Positions 28,301 through 41,454 of a stretch of DNA of 64,000 bases are shown one piece after another (position 1 is the first letter of the stretch; every line of letters begins with the position of its first letter). A program made the position numbers and the translations under genes. This stretch comes from Nautilus pompilius (Eukaryota; Mollusca; Cephalopoda; Nautilida; Nautilidae): contig JACATO010001128.1 of assembly GCA_018389105.1 (NCBI GenBank), positions 860,017 to 924,016 of the forward strand, written 5' to 3'. The notes below the pieces were generated by a model. That model saw only the letters and a list, made by a program, of their open reading frames with translations. It did no database searches and was not told the origin of the DNA.

Positions 28301-31300
28301 AAAAGAACTAACTCTGGATCTGTCTGCAAAGAGTGACACACATTGTCTTGTATTGTTGGAAGGTTTTCTAAATTATTAACAAAGTAAAACCAGATGAAGA
28401 CAGACAGACTAGAAAGGGGGGGGGTGTTCAACCAGAATGATTTGGAAAAAGAAAGATCTTAGTTCTGAGCAAATAGAATATGTATTTCCTAAGCTCGTCT
28501 AACTGAGATCACAGGGAGATTTAATTGAAATGGATTTTAAAAGAGTCTCAGTTTTTGTTCTTTTGGAGTTCCAGGTGTTACAGAACCAGTTTTTTACAGC
28601 ACTTGTAATCCCTAACACTTCTGTAACAACCAGGCCCCCACCCTGGTCTCCCTAACTACAAAATTTTTAACTGCAGCCATTTGATAATTACAAACTTTAT
28701 TAATAGCGCCATTAGGTTGTCAAAAAAATCTGTTATTTTCCACACCATAATCTCTTAATTATTTTAAAAATCTCTATAATATCTTTCCTCATAAGCTTAA
28801 AATCCAAAATGGGAAAACCTAATATTTTAAGATTATTCTGCATGCTTTACAGTACTCTTGTATGGAATTAGCAATAGTCAAGGACAAATTTTCTCCAACA
28901 ATGTCTGAAATCTATACCTATCGATTGACAAACTGCCAGATATATTTTTATTGCAAGCAATCACAATCTACACTATCTCTGTAGACTTCAAGATGTTTGG
29001 AATTGCAACACCTGCATGCTGATTAAGAAATCATTATGATAATTATAAAATTTTGCCAACTATAAGCAACAACTGGCATATCCATGACATTACAACACTT
29101 GGGATGTAACTCGTGTAGTTTCAGCAGCAGGTGGAGCCATGTTATGCTACCTTTTCACAATAGAAGACAGGTTTCATTCAATTGATGACAAGTTTGAAAT
29201 CTATTTTTTTATATTTTCCATTTCTACCTTGAATATTTTAATGTTACAAAAGCTACTAATTTTCTTCTCTCCAAAATAATTTAATATAGTTGGTAAAATA
29301 ATTGAAAATTCTGTGGAATCAACTGTCCCTCTGCATTCTTTTCATGTAAAGTTAATAAACGCGTCTTGTCTTCCTGATCAGATGATGCAATAAGAGGGGA
29401 ACTTACTCTTGTTAGCTATTTTCTGCTGAATGCTGAATCTAATTATCACTTGGATCCTGTGATATACAATGTTTCTGAGCAGTCATGTCAACATGCCAAA
29501 ACAAAAATGAAAGTAAGAGAGAAGTTAACTGAAATAACTATTCTTTTTCATAGATATAATCTGATAACCTGGCCAACCACTTTTAAGAAATTTTGAGACT
29601 TTTATCTGACATCATTTTACTGCATTTTATTCTCATTAGAAATAATCTGTAGCAGCAATTTTTTATTTAAAAAATAATCATCATCTCTTCTGTTGTCTGG
29701 TTGGTTGGTTAGTTCAGAAAGTTTCCTCAACTTCAACAAAACAGCAGTCAGGCTGCTTTAGAATAAACATTCAAATAAAATGCTAGATCACAAAAAATTT
29801 TTTTTTCTTTTTTTTTTAATATTAACTGTGAAACTTTGAGATGTGTCTGAAGAAATTTTAAAGTGTCCAGGAAAACTACAAGTTTTTGGACAACAAACAT
29901 CCTACATTAAATTTTGGCAAACAAAAATTACCACTTTAAATCTGTGACACTAAGAATCTGTGATGAACTCTTTCCTATGACTCAGTATCTTTTCTTAAAG
30001 TCGAACTCCATGCTTTAGCTCTAGTTGCAATCCATATTTGCGATGTGATCTAAGGTTTTGCATAAATGAAGTAAAATAAGTTAATTCTTAAACATCGTCG
30101 GCTACAATCCACCATGGAGATAATCAGCTGATGCCCTCCCCCCCTACTATACCATAGTCCTTTCAACGATAAACAGTACAAATCAAGCACCCAGCTAATT
30201 AAGCAATGACTAACAGTTACTGAGAATCTGGTAAACTTGCTTCACTGTTTCTTCTCAAGGTTTCTCAGTGTCTAACTGGCAAGTCTTATCTACTCAGTCA
30301 ACCGCGCGCACGTCACAAACTACCCTCAATGACGTTATTATTAGTGAGCAAAACCATAGCCTCATTAGAGACACACACACAGTGATGTCAGTTGTTGTGG
30401 CCAGGCGGAGTGAGGCAGAATGTGTTGCTCTGCGGAGTTGGCAGGTTGCCGAAATGAAATAGAAAAAGAAAAAATGTAATCACCAACAGTTAGGCAGCAT
30501 TTGAGTATGGAAAGATTATCTATCCAAGTTCTGTTCGGATTATCTATGCTCCCTCTTAAAAGCAGAGTCAGGATGAGACACAAGTTTTTATCTTCAATCA
30601 CCCTACATTTCTTGAAAATCTTAATTTGTTGCAGCAAAAAAGAAAGAAAGAAAGAAAATCAATATAGAATGTATAATAAACACAGTGAATTGTGCTTGCC
30701 AGACCTGATATAACCAAAGCCTTCAAGGCAAAAAGGTCAACTCGAGCGAAATGGCATTAGCACAGACCCAGATCTGGTGCAATGACAAATTCTTTGCCGT
30801 CACCAGTACAAGAAATTTCAGGAAAGTACAGCTGAGTCAAGGGCAGGCAGCAGAAGAGAGAGGGGCTGAATCTAGTTCTGAAACAGTACACTGGAACTTA
30901 CCAACTGGACAGAAGGCAGTGACACAAGACAATTCTGTAGTTCAACAGAAAAAAACTGTAAAATAACTCTCCAAAAAAGCAATGCCTCTTAATTTATTGT
31001 TATTGTTTATTAAAAATCAGTTCATCTTTTATCAGTAATTATTCTCTCAATTTACTACATGAGAAGAATGGATTCTATGCGGGAAACCATCGCAAGTTAT
31101 GGAATATCTCATAAGAAAAGAAGTGCCCAGGAATTTTATTTTTTAAACTGGCTTACTCAAGCTATCAACTACTGCTAGTAAACTTGTCCAATTTATTAGA
31201 AATTTTAATGATTAATTTATTTTTCCTAAACCAAGCAGTGCTTTGTCTTAGTTTATTTATAGTTATAGCCAGTTTTATAAAATACACATAGCTTGAATAA

Positions 31301-34300
31301 CTTGTGACTGTCCAGATGTTTAAAATTCTTAATTATTCTAAAATCTTATATCTGGTCTCCATTCTGATGTCTGTTACCCACATAAGGAAAATCCATCATT
31401 TGTAATTGGTATTACTTTCCATTTTGGCACTGTTGATAAATATTTCTACATTAAGCATAGTATACCATTACATGTTTTTGAGTACATGTAAGTAAGGGAA
31501 TCAATAATAAATCTTAGATAAACATTTTTTCTCATTTTTATAAACAAATGATGATATTTAGATAGGCTAAACAGCTTTCATAGTAATAGCTTGCTCAGAG
31601 CCCAATTCAATGGGATAGGCTCCATTATATTCTTTAATCTTTAAGTCCAAAAACATTTTTGCAACTTTATCCCATTCTTTAACTAAGGGCCCAGTACTTT
31701 TTTTTAAATATGGACCCCCATACCTGCACAAACGTGGATGAATTAAAAACTTGCATAATGAAAACTGAAGTCTTGGTTTTAAGTTTGGCAGTTAAGTAAA
31801 TTATTTTCAACATTACCGTCAGCAGCTGAAATGTGCTGTTGAGATTTTTGTGTTAATAATAACCTGTAGCTGAAACTGTTTTTCTGTCATCAAATAATGA
31901 GCAAAATTTACTTGATTTCTGCTCGAATAACTTTACTCTTTTTTTTTCTTTTACTGTTCAACTTCATTTTCCACTTCACTGTCTAATCTAATAAACTATT
32001 CATGTTCCTGCTGAAACTTATCTAGTAGAACAATCATACCACCTGACTGCAACATTTTTATTTTTTTTAAAGGCCTCAAACAACAAAATGGTGTGAATAC
32101 ATTTTCCAGACACCACACAATCATGGAATTCTCTTTGTACCTATTAAACTGAGTAAGCAATCTAAAGGTGTTTTACTTTGCAACAAAAACAGAAAAAGTG
32201 TAATTTTATGCTCAAAATCTTAGCACAAGAACATTGGCTAATACCAACAAACAAAATAACTGGTGCTGCAATTCTGAGCATTTAAAACACTCGTACCCCA
32301 AAATTAAAGGTATAGTAATGTTCAGCAGAACAGATTTATAAAAAAGACACCTTTACTTAAATTTTGGAGAATTTCCATTAAGCATTCAATTGTCTTTTCT
32401 AGATTTAAATGATTCTTTTTAATTTTTTTTTTGTTTGCAATAGAAACTATTACATGAGTGCTGCTATGTATTAAAGACCATCTTCAACAGAATACAACAT
32501 TTGGTAAACTGAGAAAAATGTACATTTTAAATGATTCAATATAAATAAAATATTTCAGTATTAAACGTTTCAACAAATAGAATCCATCAATGATTACCTT
32601 AAACAATCATGTGACTTTCAAAGGATTGCTATTAATGGCTGGACAGAAAGCATGACCAGATCTATTGGACACCAACCTGTACCATAGTGAGAAAATATGT
32701 CAGGATAATCTCCAAGTCCAGTGTTGAGGTTCTCTCTGATTTAGATGCTGTAGTATGATGATCACTGTATCATCTCTAAGTTCAATCTATCAAGGCCCAC
32801 ATGCAGCCAGAGATCTGCCCCCTTGATGGTAGTTTTCTTAGAAGAATGCCATTTCAGAAATTTTAAGCTAGTCAATGCAGACACGACATTGTAAAAGAAG
32901 CCAGTCATGTGAAACTAGTATTTGCATTCTGATGCTACTGAATGGTTGCACACAGCATTCTGGTGGACTACAGAGATCTAATAAATCATAGCATCTGACC
33001 CTGTAAAAATTAATAAATAGCATGCTAATGAATTTTCTTAAGCTGGTGGTTAATCAATATATGAAACAAGTGATTAAACCATTGCATAATCAGACTTTTC
33101 GCATTGATTTTCAAAATATCTGATATCAATTCCTCAGGTAAAGATTCATATTTACTATTCTTATTCAGTTGTCTCCAATGCTAAATGTAGTTTTGTTAAT
33201 GCATTACTTACTGAAGGAGTGGTGTGGCTGAATGGTTTAGCAAGCTAACTGCTACAAACTTTAGATTACAGGTGATAAGGAAGGCTAATTGGAAACTAGC
33301 CACACCCAGCTTCATATGGTTCCCACATGAATCCTCTCCCAAGGATTTCTCTTCCTCTGATTGATGGTGATTAGTTATCAAAGTTGTTTAAAATAGCAAC
33401 CAACATAAAGGTCATACAAAATCAAATTATATCCAAGGTGCCGAGTTGCATCCATTAGAGTTTAAAGGAATAAAAATGAGAAAACAGCTGATGTTAATCA
33501 TAAACATGGTATATCTTAAAGAAGTTAATTAATGCTCATGACAAAATAGATGAAAATTAATTTTTACTCAGAACATATTAACTCTATGAGAATTGACAAT
33601 GCGTGCGTATGTGTGTGTGTGTGGTTTGTCAGTTGCTAGGTGCCATAATCATAAATAATTGATTAATTTAAACCACAGGAAGGAAATCTATATGATTCCA
33701 TAAGCTGTCTGTCTCTCAAACACATACACTCAATACCCCCTTTTTTTTGTCACCACAAAATGCCTTTCAGAATAATTCTCCACAAAACTATTGTATAATT
33801 TTGCAAAGAGTTCCAGACTAATAATAATAACTTACCACAGCAAGCTTAAATACTGCATTGGTGGGGGGAGGAGAAACTATCAGCCCATACATATGAGCCA
33901 TTTATAATGCAAAGCAACTCAAGAACCAAATTAACTTATTGTTATGATCAAACTAATCTACTTGGTTACTCAAAGCAGAGATTTAATCTGTAAAACCTAC
34001 CTAGGTCTGTGCATACCTCTGTAAGAGCACAGCCAAACTCTATAATTTGAGCTTCAGCAGTGAAACCAGATCAGAGAGATAAAAAGATAATTTGATTTCA
34101 GGCAGGAACAGTAAAAAATGTCCTGGCAAACATTTAACTGATTTCAAATTCACTTTCGGGTGGATTTTTTTTAAAATTTATGGCCACTTAGGAAAGGCTG
34201 TGCATTTCTTGTTCATTATTTTTCTTTTATTCTCTACCAACTGGGCAGTTTTAATATTCAAGGTGCTAATACAAAATTTTTACTGCATGTGCAAACAACA

Positions 34301-37300
34301 GCCAATGAGTAACTTATGAAAAGTATATAGAGTTGGCCCATACACAAGACAACAAAACAAAAAGGGAAAAAATTGTAAAAATACAAATAAAAAAAAATAA
34401 AAACTAAAATTTTCATTAACTTTTGGCAACTTAATTACAGATATACAAAAAAATAGTCTCAAAAGTGAAAATAGATGATACAGTTAAAGATACTGCAATG
34501 TATTTTTGAATAATTTCCCATCACATGCGATGGGCAAACAAATAGCAATGCACCTTGATTGAGTATAGGGTTAACAAAGGCATAATGCAAAAAAGCTAGG
34601 TTTCTGACTACCGATAACTAAGAAAATGTTCCCACGAAATGCTACACAAGCTGACTTCCCACTCATCTTTCACTTAACTAAATAGGGGCACAATCCTCTC
34701 TCTGCTTTGAGAACTGTGAATACAGTGATTAAAATCATCATCTTTAGCACATTGCAGAAACCAGCTGGCAAGTTCAACAAGTGCTGAGTAGCATTATGTA
34801 CAATCTCTGCACTGTACCATTTTCTAGCTATAAATCAACAACAATAAGAAAAACAACCTTTCAATAAGTATTCAAATAAGAACTTGCTATACGCCCTATT
34901 ACTGTTTTTATCTTATACTGGAGTTTTGTTAATTTAAACAACCAGCATCCATCCTTTCTGACTGCAAAACCCTTTTCCTAAATCCAATAACCCTCTCCTG
35001 CCCCCCTTTTTTTTTAAAAAAAAAAAATTCAAACTGGAAAAGACTGTAGGAACATTATTTTAAATAATGAAGTGAATAACCAGTAGTTGTTAATAGTGAT
35101 AGCATAAATAAGTCTTTCTTTCCTTCCAGAAGCCTTGTATAGACCATGATGGCTTCCTACATCCTTATGATAATTAAACTAAAGTAATATTATTGGCAGA
35201 TACATTTTATCATCCTGTCAAAGCTGGAACTAATCTTCCAGCTTGTGTAAAAACTATCCTTGATATTAGCATGGTTTTTGTTGCTGCTAAAATCAGTGTG
35301 AGAACTTAAGTACAGTTTTTTTGTATTATTCAAATTTGTTTATGATGACTGACTGATATGTAATTGAGGGTACCATAATTTCCAATCTATAAAATAATGA
35401 TGTGATCGAGGCAAAGTTTATGGAAGTTGTATCGTTAGGCGAGGGCAGATTGTAAAATCCTGACAGTTAAGAAATACTGACTCATGAATACATCAGATAG
35501 ATAAGTATTTTCTTACAGAAACTATGTAAAACAGCAGATCCCAAACTAAGGGTTGAAAAAAAGGGGGGGGGGTTGGTGAGACTGCAAAGCCAGGCAGTAA
35601 ATTGACTATTTTCGTGCAACATTTAATTTTTTGATTGCTGCTGACATATCCTATGTTCTGTTTGTATAATCCACACCAGTGTATTGTCCACACAATACCA
35701 ACCTTTCAGCTTCACATCAGCACCTCAAGATGCAATTAATCTGTATTCTAGATTTCAGAAATTGCATTATTTCACCAGGGTAATTCCTCGAAGCTCACAC
35801 TAATGGTGCTATAAGTTGGAGGTCGCAAGAATGTTTTACTGTGCTAATGAGGTCACACCATCACACTGAGAAAAAGAATGGGAACTGCTGATATAAAATG
35901 TCCTCAACTTACAGAAATATAGAAACAAAATGCTTCAGCTTCGAACTGTTTTTAATTTTCTTGTCTGAGTACATTTAGTTAAAAATAAACAGTTATTTTC
36001 AAAAATGATAATTTTTTTTTCTCCCCTGGGCAAATATATCCATAATGGCATTTTTATCTACACTGGCAGCTATAACTGTAGATTCACCAAAGAAAATAGC
36101 CCATATTTCGCATACAGTAATGACCAAAATTATTTGAACACTTCAAGTTTTCCAAGTTATTGTTAAAACCTTAAACTGTATTAGCTTAGCAAATAATTCC
36201 AAATATCCAATTCTCAACTCTTAAAAAATAAAACATATATGATCAAAAATAACTAACACTTACTTCTGATTCAAAGTCTTTCATCTCACAGGAAAAATTC
36301 TTGAGAAAGCTGTCCAGTCGCAGCAGTACCTTTAAATTTGGGAGTATGTCAATCAGGTAGCATCTCTCTGGATCTTTGTTCATCAACAGAATAATCTCCT
36401 GAATCACCCAGTCCCATGAGACAAGCTCTGGTTGATCCTAGAATTAAGAGCACCACCAGATTAACTAAGAACTATTGCACTGCATTTAATAAACAAAAAT
36501 AGCCAAAAAAATAAACATTACCCAATTAAAATAAAATATTGTTAATATTTGAAAGTTATCAATACTATTATACAGTTATCAGCAACGTTTACAGTTCTCT
36601 AGAAACGGATCCTCCCTTTTTTTTTGTTTCTGATAGCCATGTAAAATGTAAAAGATTGGCAAAACAAGCAGAAAGCACCAAACTTGACATAATTCTTTAA
36701 ACAACAAAAAGCAAAAACATGTAAACATTTAATCAAAATGAACTGATTACAAGGAGGAAAAAAAAGGGGGGGCTGCCAGATTTAGTTTGTGCAGTAGCAG
36801 CATTCATCTGTGTTCAAGAGAGCAACCATTAAGTAGCCACTGTGACAAATGGCTGGTTACATTCTGCTCTCATGTTCTGTAATCCAGCTGACAAGAAATT
36901 GCTAGGCAAAATAAAATGTAAAACAAAAGCAGACCAAAGGGCACTTACCTTGAGAAGCCCCTTAACAGCTGCAGAACAGTCAGATGGGTCCTGCTGGTTT
37001 TCCAGGTGTTTAGTAAGCTGCTGGAGAATTATCTTCTCCACATTAACCAAGGTAAATCCAAAGGCATACATCAGCTCGTTGACAATGGCCCCTTTCTTTG
37101 ATCCTGGACCACCTGCAGAATTTAAAAACAATCAATGTGGGTCATCAATTTGAAAAATGGCAGGTTTCTATGTTTTTTTATTGACTGATAACAATAAAAC
37201 AAAAGAAACAACAGCAGTTAGGATATGGTAAAGGATACAATTATAATGATAAATGCAAAAGTAATGATACACAACTCACAATCCCTTGCTGAAAACCTCA

Positions 37301-40300
37301 ATAGCAGTATTAACAATGGCAAGAATAACAAAGATAAAGCTACATGTACTACATATAATAAAAAACAGAATTAAAAATAACAAACCACCACTAATAACAG
37401 TGATATAAAAATTAAAACACTAATACTATGAATAACTATAACAAAGTATTGAAGTATTATAACTAAAAAAAACCCAGTAATTTCAAAACATATCTGTGTA
37501 TTTAGTATTGGGCACATAGGACTGAGGCAGTAAGAGAAACATTAAGCAGGTGTGTGCAGTGCAATTATCCTGGATGGATGCACTGACTGATCCTGAGATC
37601 AGCCATTCGAACAAATCAACTAAAAACAATGGCTGATTGGGTGGTAGATAGAAAGTACACATACACAAAGAATGAGCATAGGTGAAAGCCAGACCATGTC
37701 TCTTCCACCAGAAAGCCAAGATGACGTGGAATTCCTTGTCTCATTATGTGATCAGGAAGTTTCAACAAGATGGCCATATCTAATGCTCTGACTGGCACAA
37801 AAGACATGAATTCTGATTCAGATAGCAATAAACTGGAATTTACAGAATTCATATTGCAGGATTGCCAAGTGTCAAGCATGGTGCAAAAAGTGACAAAGAT
37901 GTGATGTCAAGGAAAAAGAGCTAGAATAGCAGCAACAGAACAAAGTCCACAGTGATATCAAAAAGTGACTCATGAAGTCAGGTCCAGTGACTAAACTGTG
38001 TAAAACCAAGAACACTCAATTTGTGTCTGTTTACGAGTAAAATTGCTTCACCAATGTTCTAATGTATCTTTTTCATTCTTACACTAGACACAGATCTATG
38101 CTGTCTACCATGTGTATCCAGTGTTACTTTGTTGTATTGTAATTTGGAGATATTCTTATGAAGTTTAGTTCCTCTATAACAATGCACTCACTGTTGGTGA
38201 TGATAGGAAGATTTGGGTTTCATCTTCAGTAGAATTTACTTTTTCTCTCTTTTTTTTTTGGTCCCAGTAATCACTTACCCACAACTATTGAATTTTGGTG
38301 AGTTCCAATAAACACCCAGATAACAATTAAAATCAAAGTGGTATTTGTAGATGAGAAAAAATAAAATATGTCAAACCAAACCTCCAGAATTAATTTTCAA
38401 TCATAATAGTGTACAACTATTTATGGAGCATTTATCTGTCTTTCAATTGGCTTTTAAAAACATTGCATTGCAGGCTACAGCTTCCTACTACAGCCATTTT
38501 GCCAAACCACATTATTCAGATTTGTTAAACTTCTCAAATTTACCTAATTCTGTGCTCTAGATCCATTTGTAACTAAGTGTATTCCTGAGTTGCTTGGATC
38601 AATGTGCTAAATCATAAGGTTAGCAAACAATATAATGAAGATTTGTTTACGAGAAAGAGAGATTGTATATTGGTACAATTTTACCAAGAAACAAACAATC
38701 AATTTCTACAAATTTTTTGAGTTTAGTAATAAACTATTATGTAAATCCATAAACTTCAAAGCCCTCCCCCATTGAAAGGGACAGAGAGAGAGAGAGAGAG
38801 AGAAATAATAATCTCAAACATATAGTAGACAGGTGAAACCTTATACTTTAATGCTGCAATTCTTGCAGAAATAATATCCACGCTACATTTGAAAATCAAT
38901 AGTGCAGTCAATTTCTAAAATGTTTACTGCAAACACAAATGCTTCTATTGTTATTAATCGCTATATTAAATATGTCATCCAAGATAAACAAGCAAATGGA
39001 TGCCTAGGCAACAATACACTGATCCCTATTGACAGAACTATATCTACGATTCATAGCAAACGGTAAATCAGTTGCCAATTACTGTATATATATCGGCAGA
39101 TTAAAAAAACATCGTCATTCCCAGTCATGAAACAAACAAGGCCTTTTTCCAATCTCCAATCTCTTGCCTTGCTTTTCTTCATTATGTGAATGTGATTCAG
39201 AGAAGATCTTACTTTTTGTTGAATCATTTGAGTTCGATTTCCTGTTGAAATATGATGCTTTTGACTCAGTTTTTGTTCTCACTTCTTCAAATCTCCATAT
39301 CTGTGCACTAACAGGTCTGAGACTAGGCACATACACATTTCTGTTTAAAGAAGACTATTTTCAAGACTTTGACTCCACTTATGGTTTTCGGAAAATGTTT
39401 AGAATTGCAAAAGGCACTTAGAGCATAGTACTTTAACAAAAATATTTTGGCAGGCTACCAATACTAAATCTGCTAATTTATAAAACTCTTCAGGAATGCA
39501 AATATATATAGCTTCCAATGAAGCATTCACGAAAAAAAAGGGGAGGAAAGTTATTTTGCTTACTTGAGATGAGGCTTCGCTCCATCATAATACATTTTTT
39601 CTTTTTTTTTTGTACACATTTTATTTTGAATTTATTATTAAAAATAAATTCTTTTAAAGAGTTATCAGGATTCTCCAGTATAAAAATAAGAGAGTCCAAC
39701 TTCATGTGGACAGGACAACCAATATAAAAAAGGAAATCAAGACTAGTTGTTAGAGGGATAAATTGTTGTACATTGCCAGTAACTTGTAATTAAACATTTA
39801 GATAAGCTATATTGATTTTATATTTTTGATCCTCAATCTTAAGGTCAAAGCATGACAGATTATGTTCTTAACATACATTTAATTAGAGATTACTGGTACC
39901 ATAACAATTTACCCATAACAACTGGCTCTGATGTTGTTGTTGTTGTTGTTGAGCAAGTTGGACTTCCGAACAAGGGTCCTCCTCGTGATTGAGAGACGTT
40001 TGTCGAGCTGACAAGCGGCCCGGCCCACCCGTAGATAATTGAAAGTATAAAGACCACGAAGGACATTTATCGTCTTGTAACTGTATGCATTGCAGTTCTG
40101 AGACATTAATTACAGAATATAGAGATAAAGTTCCACTTATACAAGCTTGTGTTGTAATTTTAATTCTTTAATTCATTTTTTTTTCTTTTTATTTGATACT
40201 GATTAGTCTGTTTTTAAGATATCTTCAAATAGGGTGAACCAGAAAAATTTGATTGAGTTAACTCACTGGCAGATGTAAACATTGACTTTAAAAGCATGTG

Positions 40301-41417
40301 GGCAGGAGCAAGGGTAAAGAGAGACCAAAAACCCAGTTGAAACAGAAAGGAAGCACTGGTAATTTCTTTGAGTAGTCAATCTTTAAATGTTTATGTTCTA
40401 GATGGACCATACATGCATGCTGCAATCATATTCTAATGGAAAAATTTTTCAGAAAATTCTCAAAATTAGACAATCATTTGTTACGTTCTTATCTTGGATG
40501 AGTGTGTATATTCCAATACTAATTTTTAAATAATATTAATAAAAAATAAACTAAAAATTACAAATAAAAAAATCCAAAACTAAGTAACTTCATTTGTAAT
40601 TTACATAGAAAAATTTCCTTTTCTTTTATTACCAAAATAAAGAAAAATATTTGAGACATAAGTGCTTGATGTTTTATATGTACCTACATTTGTTTATAAG
40701 GAACAAATTTTGAAACATTTTAAGGGTCAAAGGCTATCAGTGTTATGAAGGTTTTACCTGGAATGAGAAACGTAGCTCAGTGCTTGTTTTCTTTTTTACG
40801 AACCAATTATCATCATCACTATTGTTATCATGTCAATGTAGTACTGTACCAGTCTACCGTTGCATGCCACACTAAAAAAATTTCTCTAATGTCACCGAAA
40901 TAACCAATTTGAACAACAAAGTAAAAAAAACGTAAGTAAATCAGATTTTATTTATTTTTTTTTTCAAATTATAAAAATCATATTTTTCTTTAATAAATGG
41001 TTTATACCACTTGACTCTGGAACCTAGTGCAAATAAGACGACCCAGTGCGAAGGTGAGCGGAATCTGGACACCTTTACTTACTGTGAGGTTTAAGCATCT
41101 CAGAAAAGCAGCTAATGCCCTTGGTGTTGGCAATAAAGGAAACAAAGAGTCTCAGTTACCAATAAGGTCTAGGTTCAAGGCCAACCTTAGCCACTCGTGC
41201 CATGCAAAAATAGAAACATCTACTGCAAATCAGCATCTTACCAAAAGTAATCCTTCTCCAGACTGCAGCCTGATGGCAGTGATAATAAAAGACTGTGGAA
41301 AGTAGTTCATTTAGTTAATTCTACAAACAAGGTGGCAGTGGTTTTTTAAAGATAAAAGGTGAGTTCTATAGTAGAAATAAATCCAAAGATTTCCAAGATA
41401 AGTCTGACAGATACACG

Positions 41418-41454
<37 letters not shown>

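Larger units (their letters stand above)
24322..36263 (-). other. Intron 3 of the AK-like gene
   Basis: About 11.9 kb. It holds the minus-strand integrase element (26.0-27.8 kb), a CpG-containing islet near 30.3 kb, a tRNA-derived SINE-like segment at 33.2 kb and short AT/GT repeats. The remainder is AT-rich with nothing I can identify. Confidence 0.7.

Noticed and set aside
30902-30934. 33-base minus-strand segment between an acceptor-like ACTACAG and a GTAAGT donor, phase 0-0
   Set aside because: It would fit between exons 3 and 4, but the AK alignment runs directly from exon 3 to exon 4; kept only as a possible cassette exon.
36115-36200. ATGACCAAAATTATTTGAACAC, like a Tc1 terminal repeat
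   Set aside because: Only one end is visible, with no partner or target duplication.
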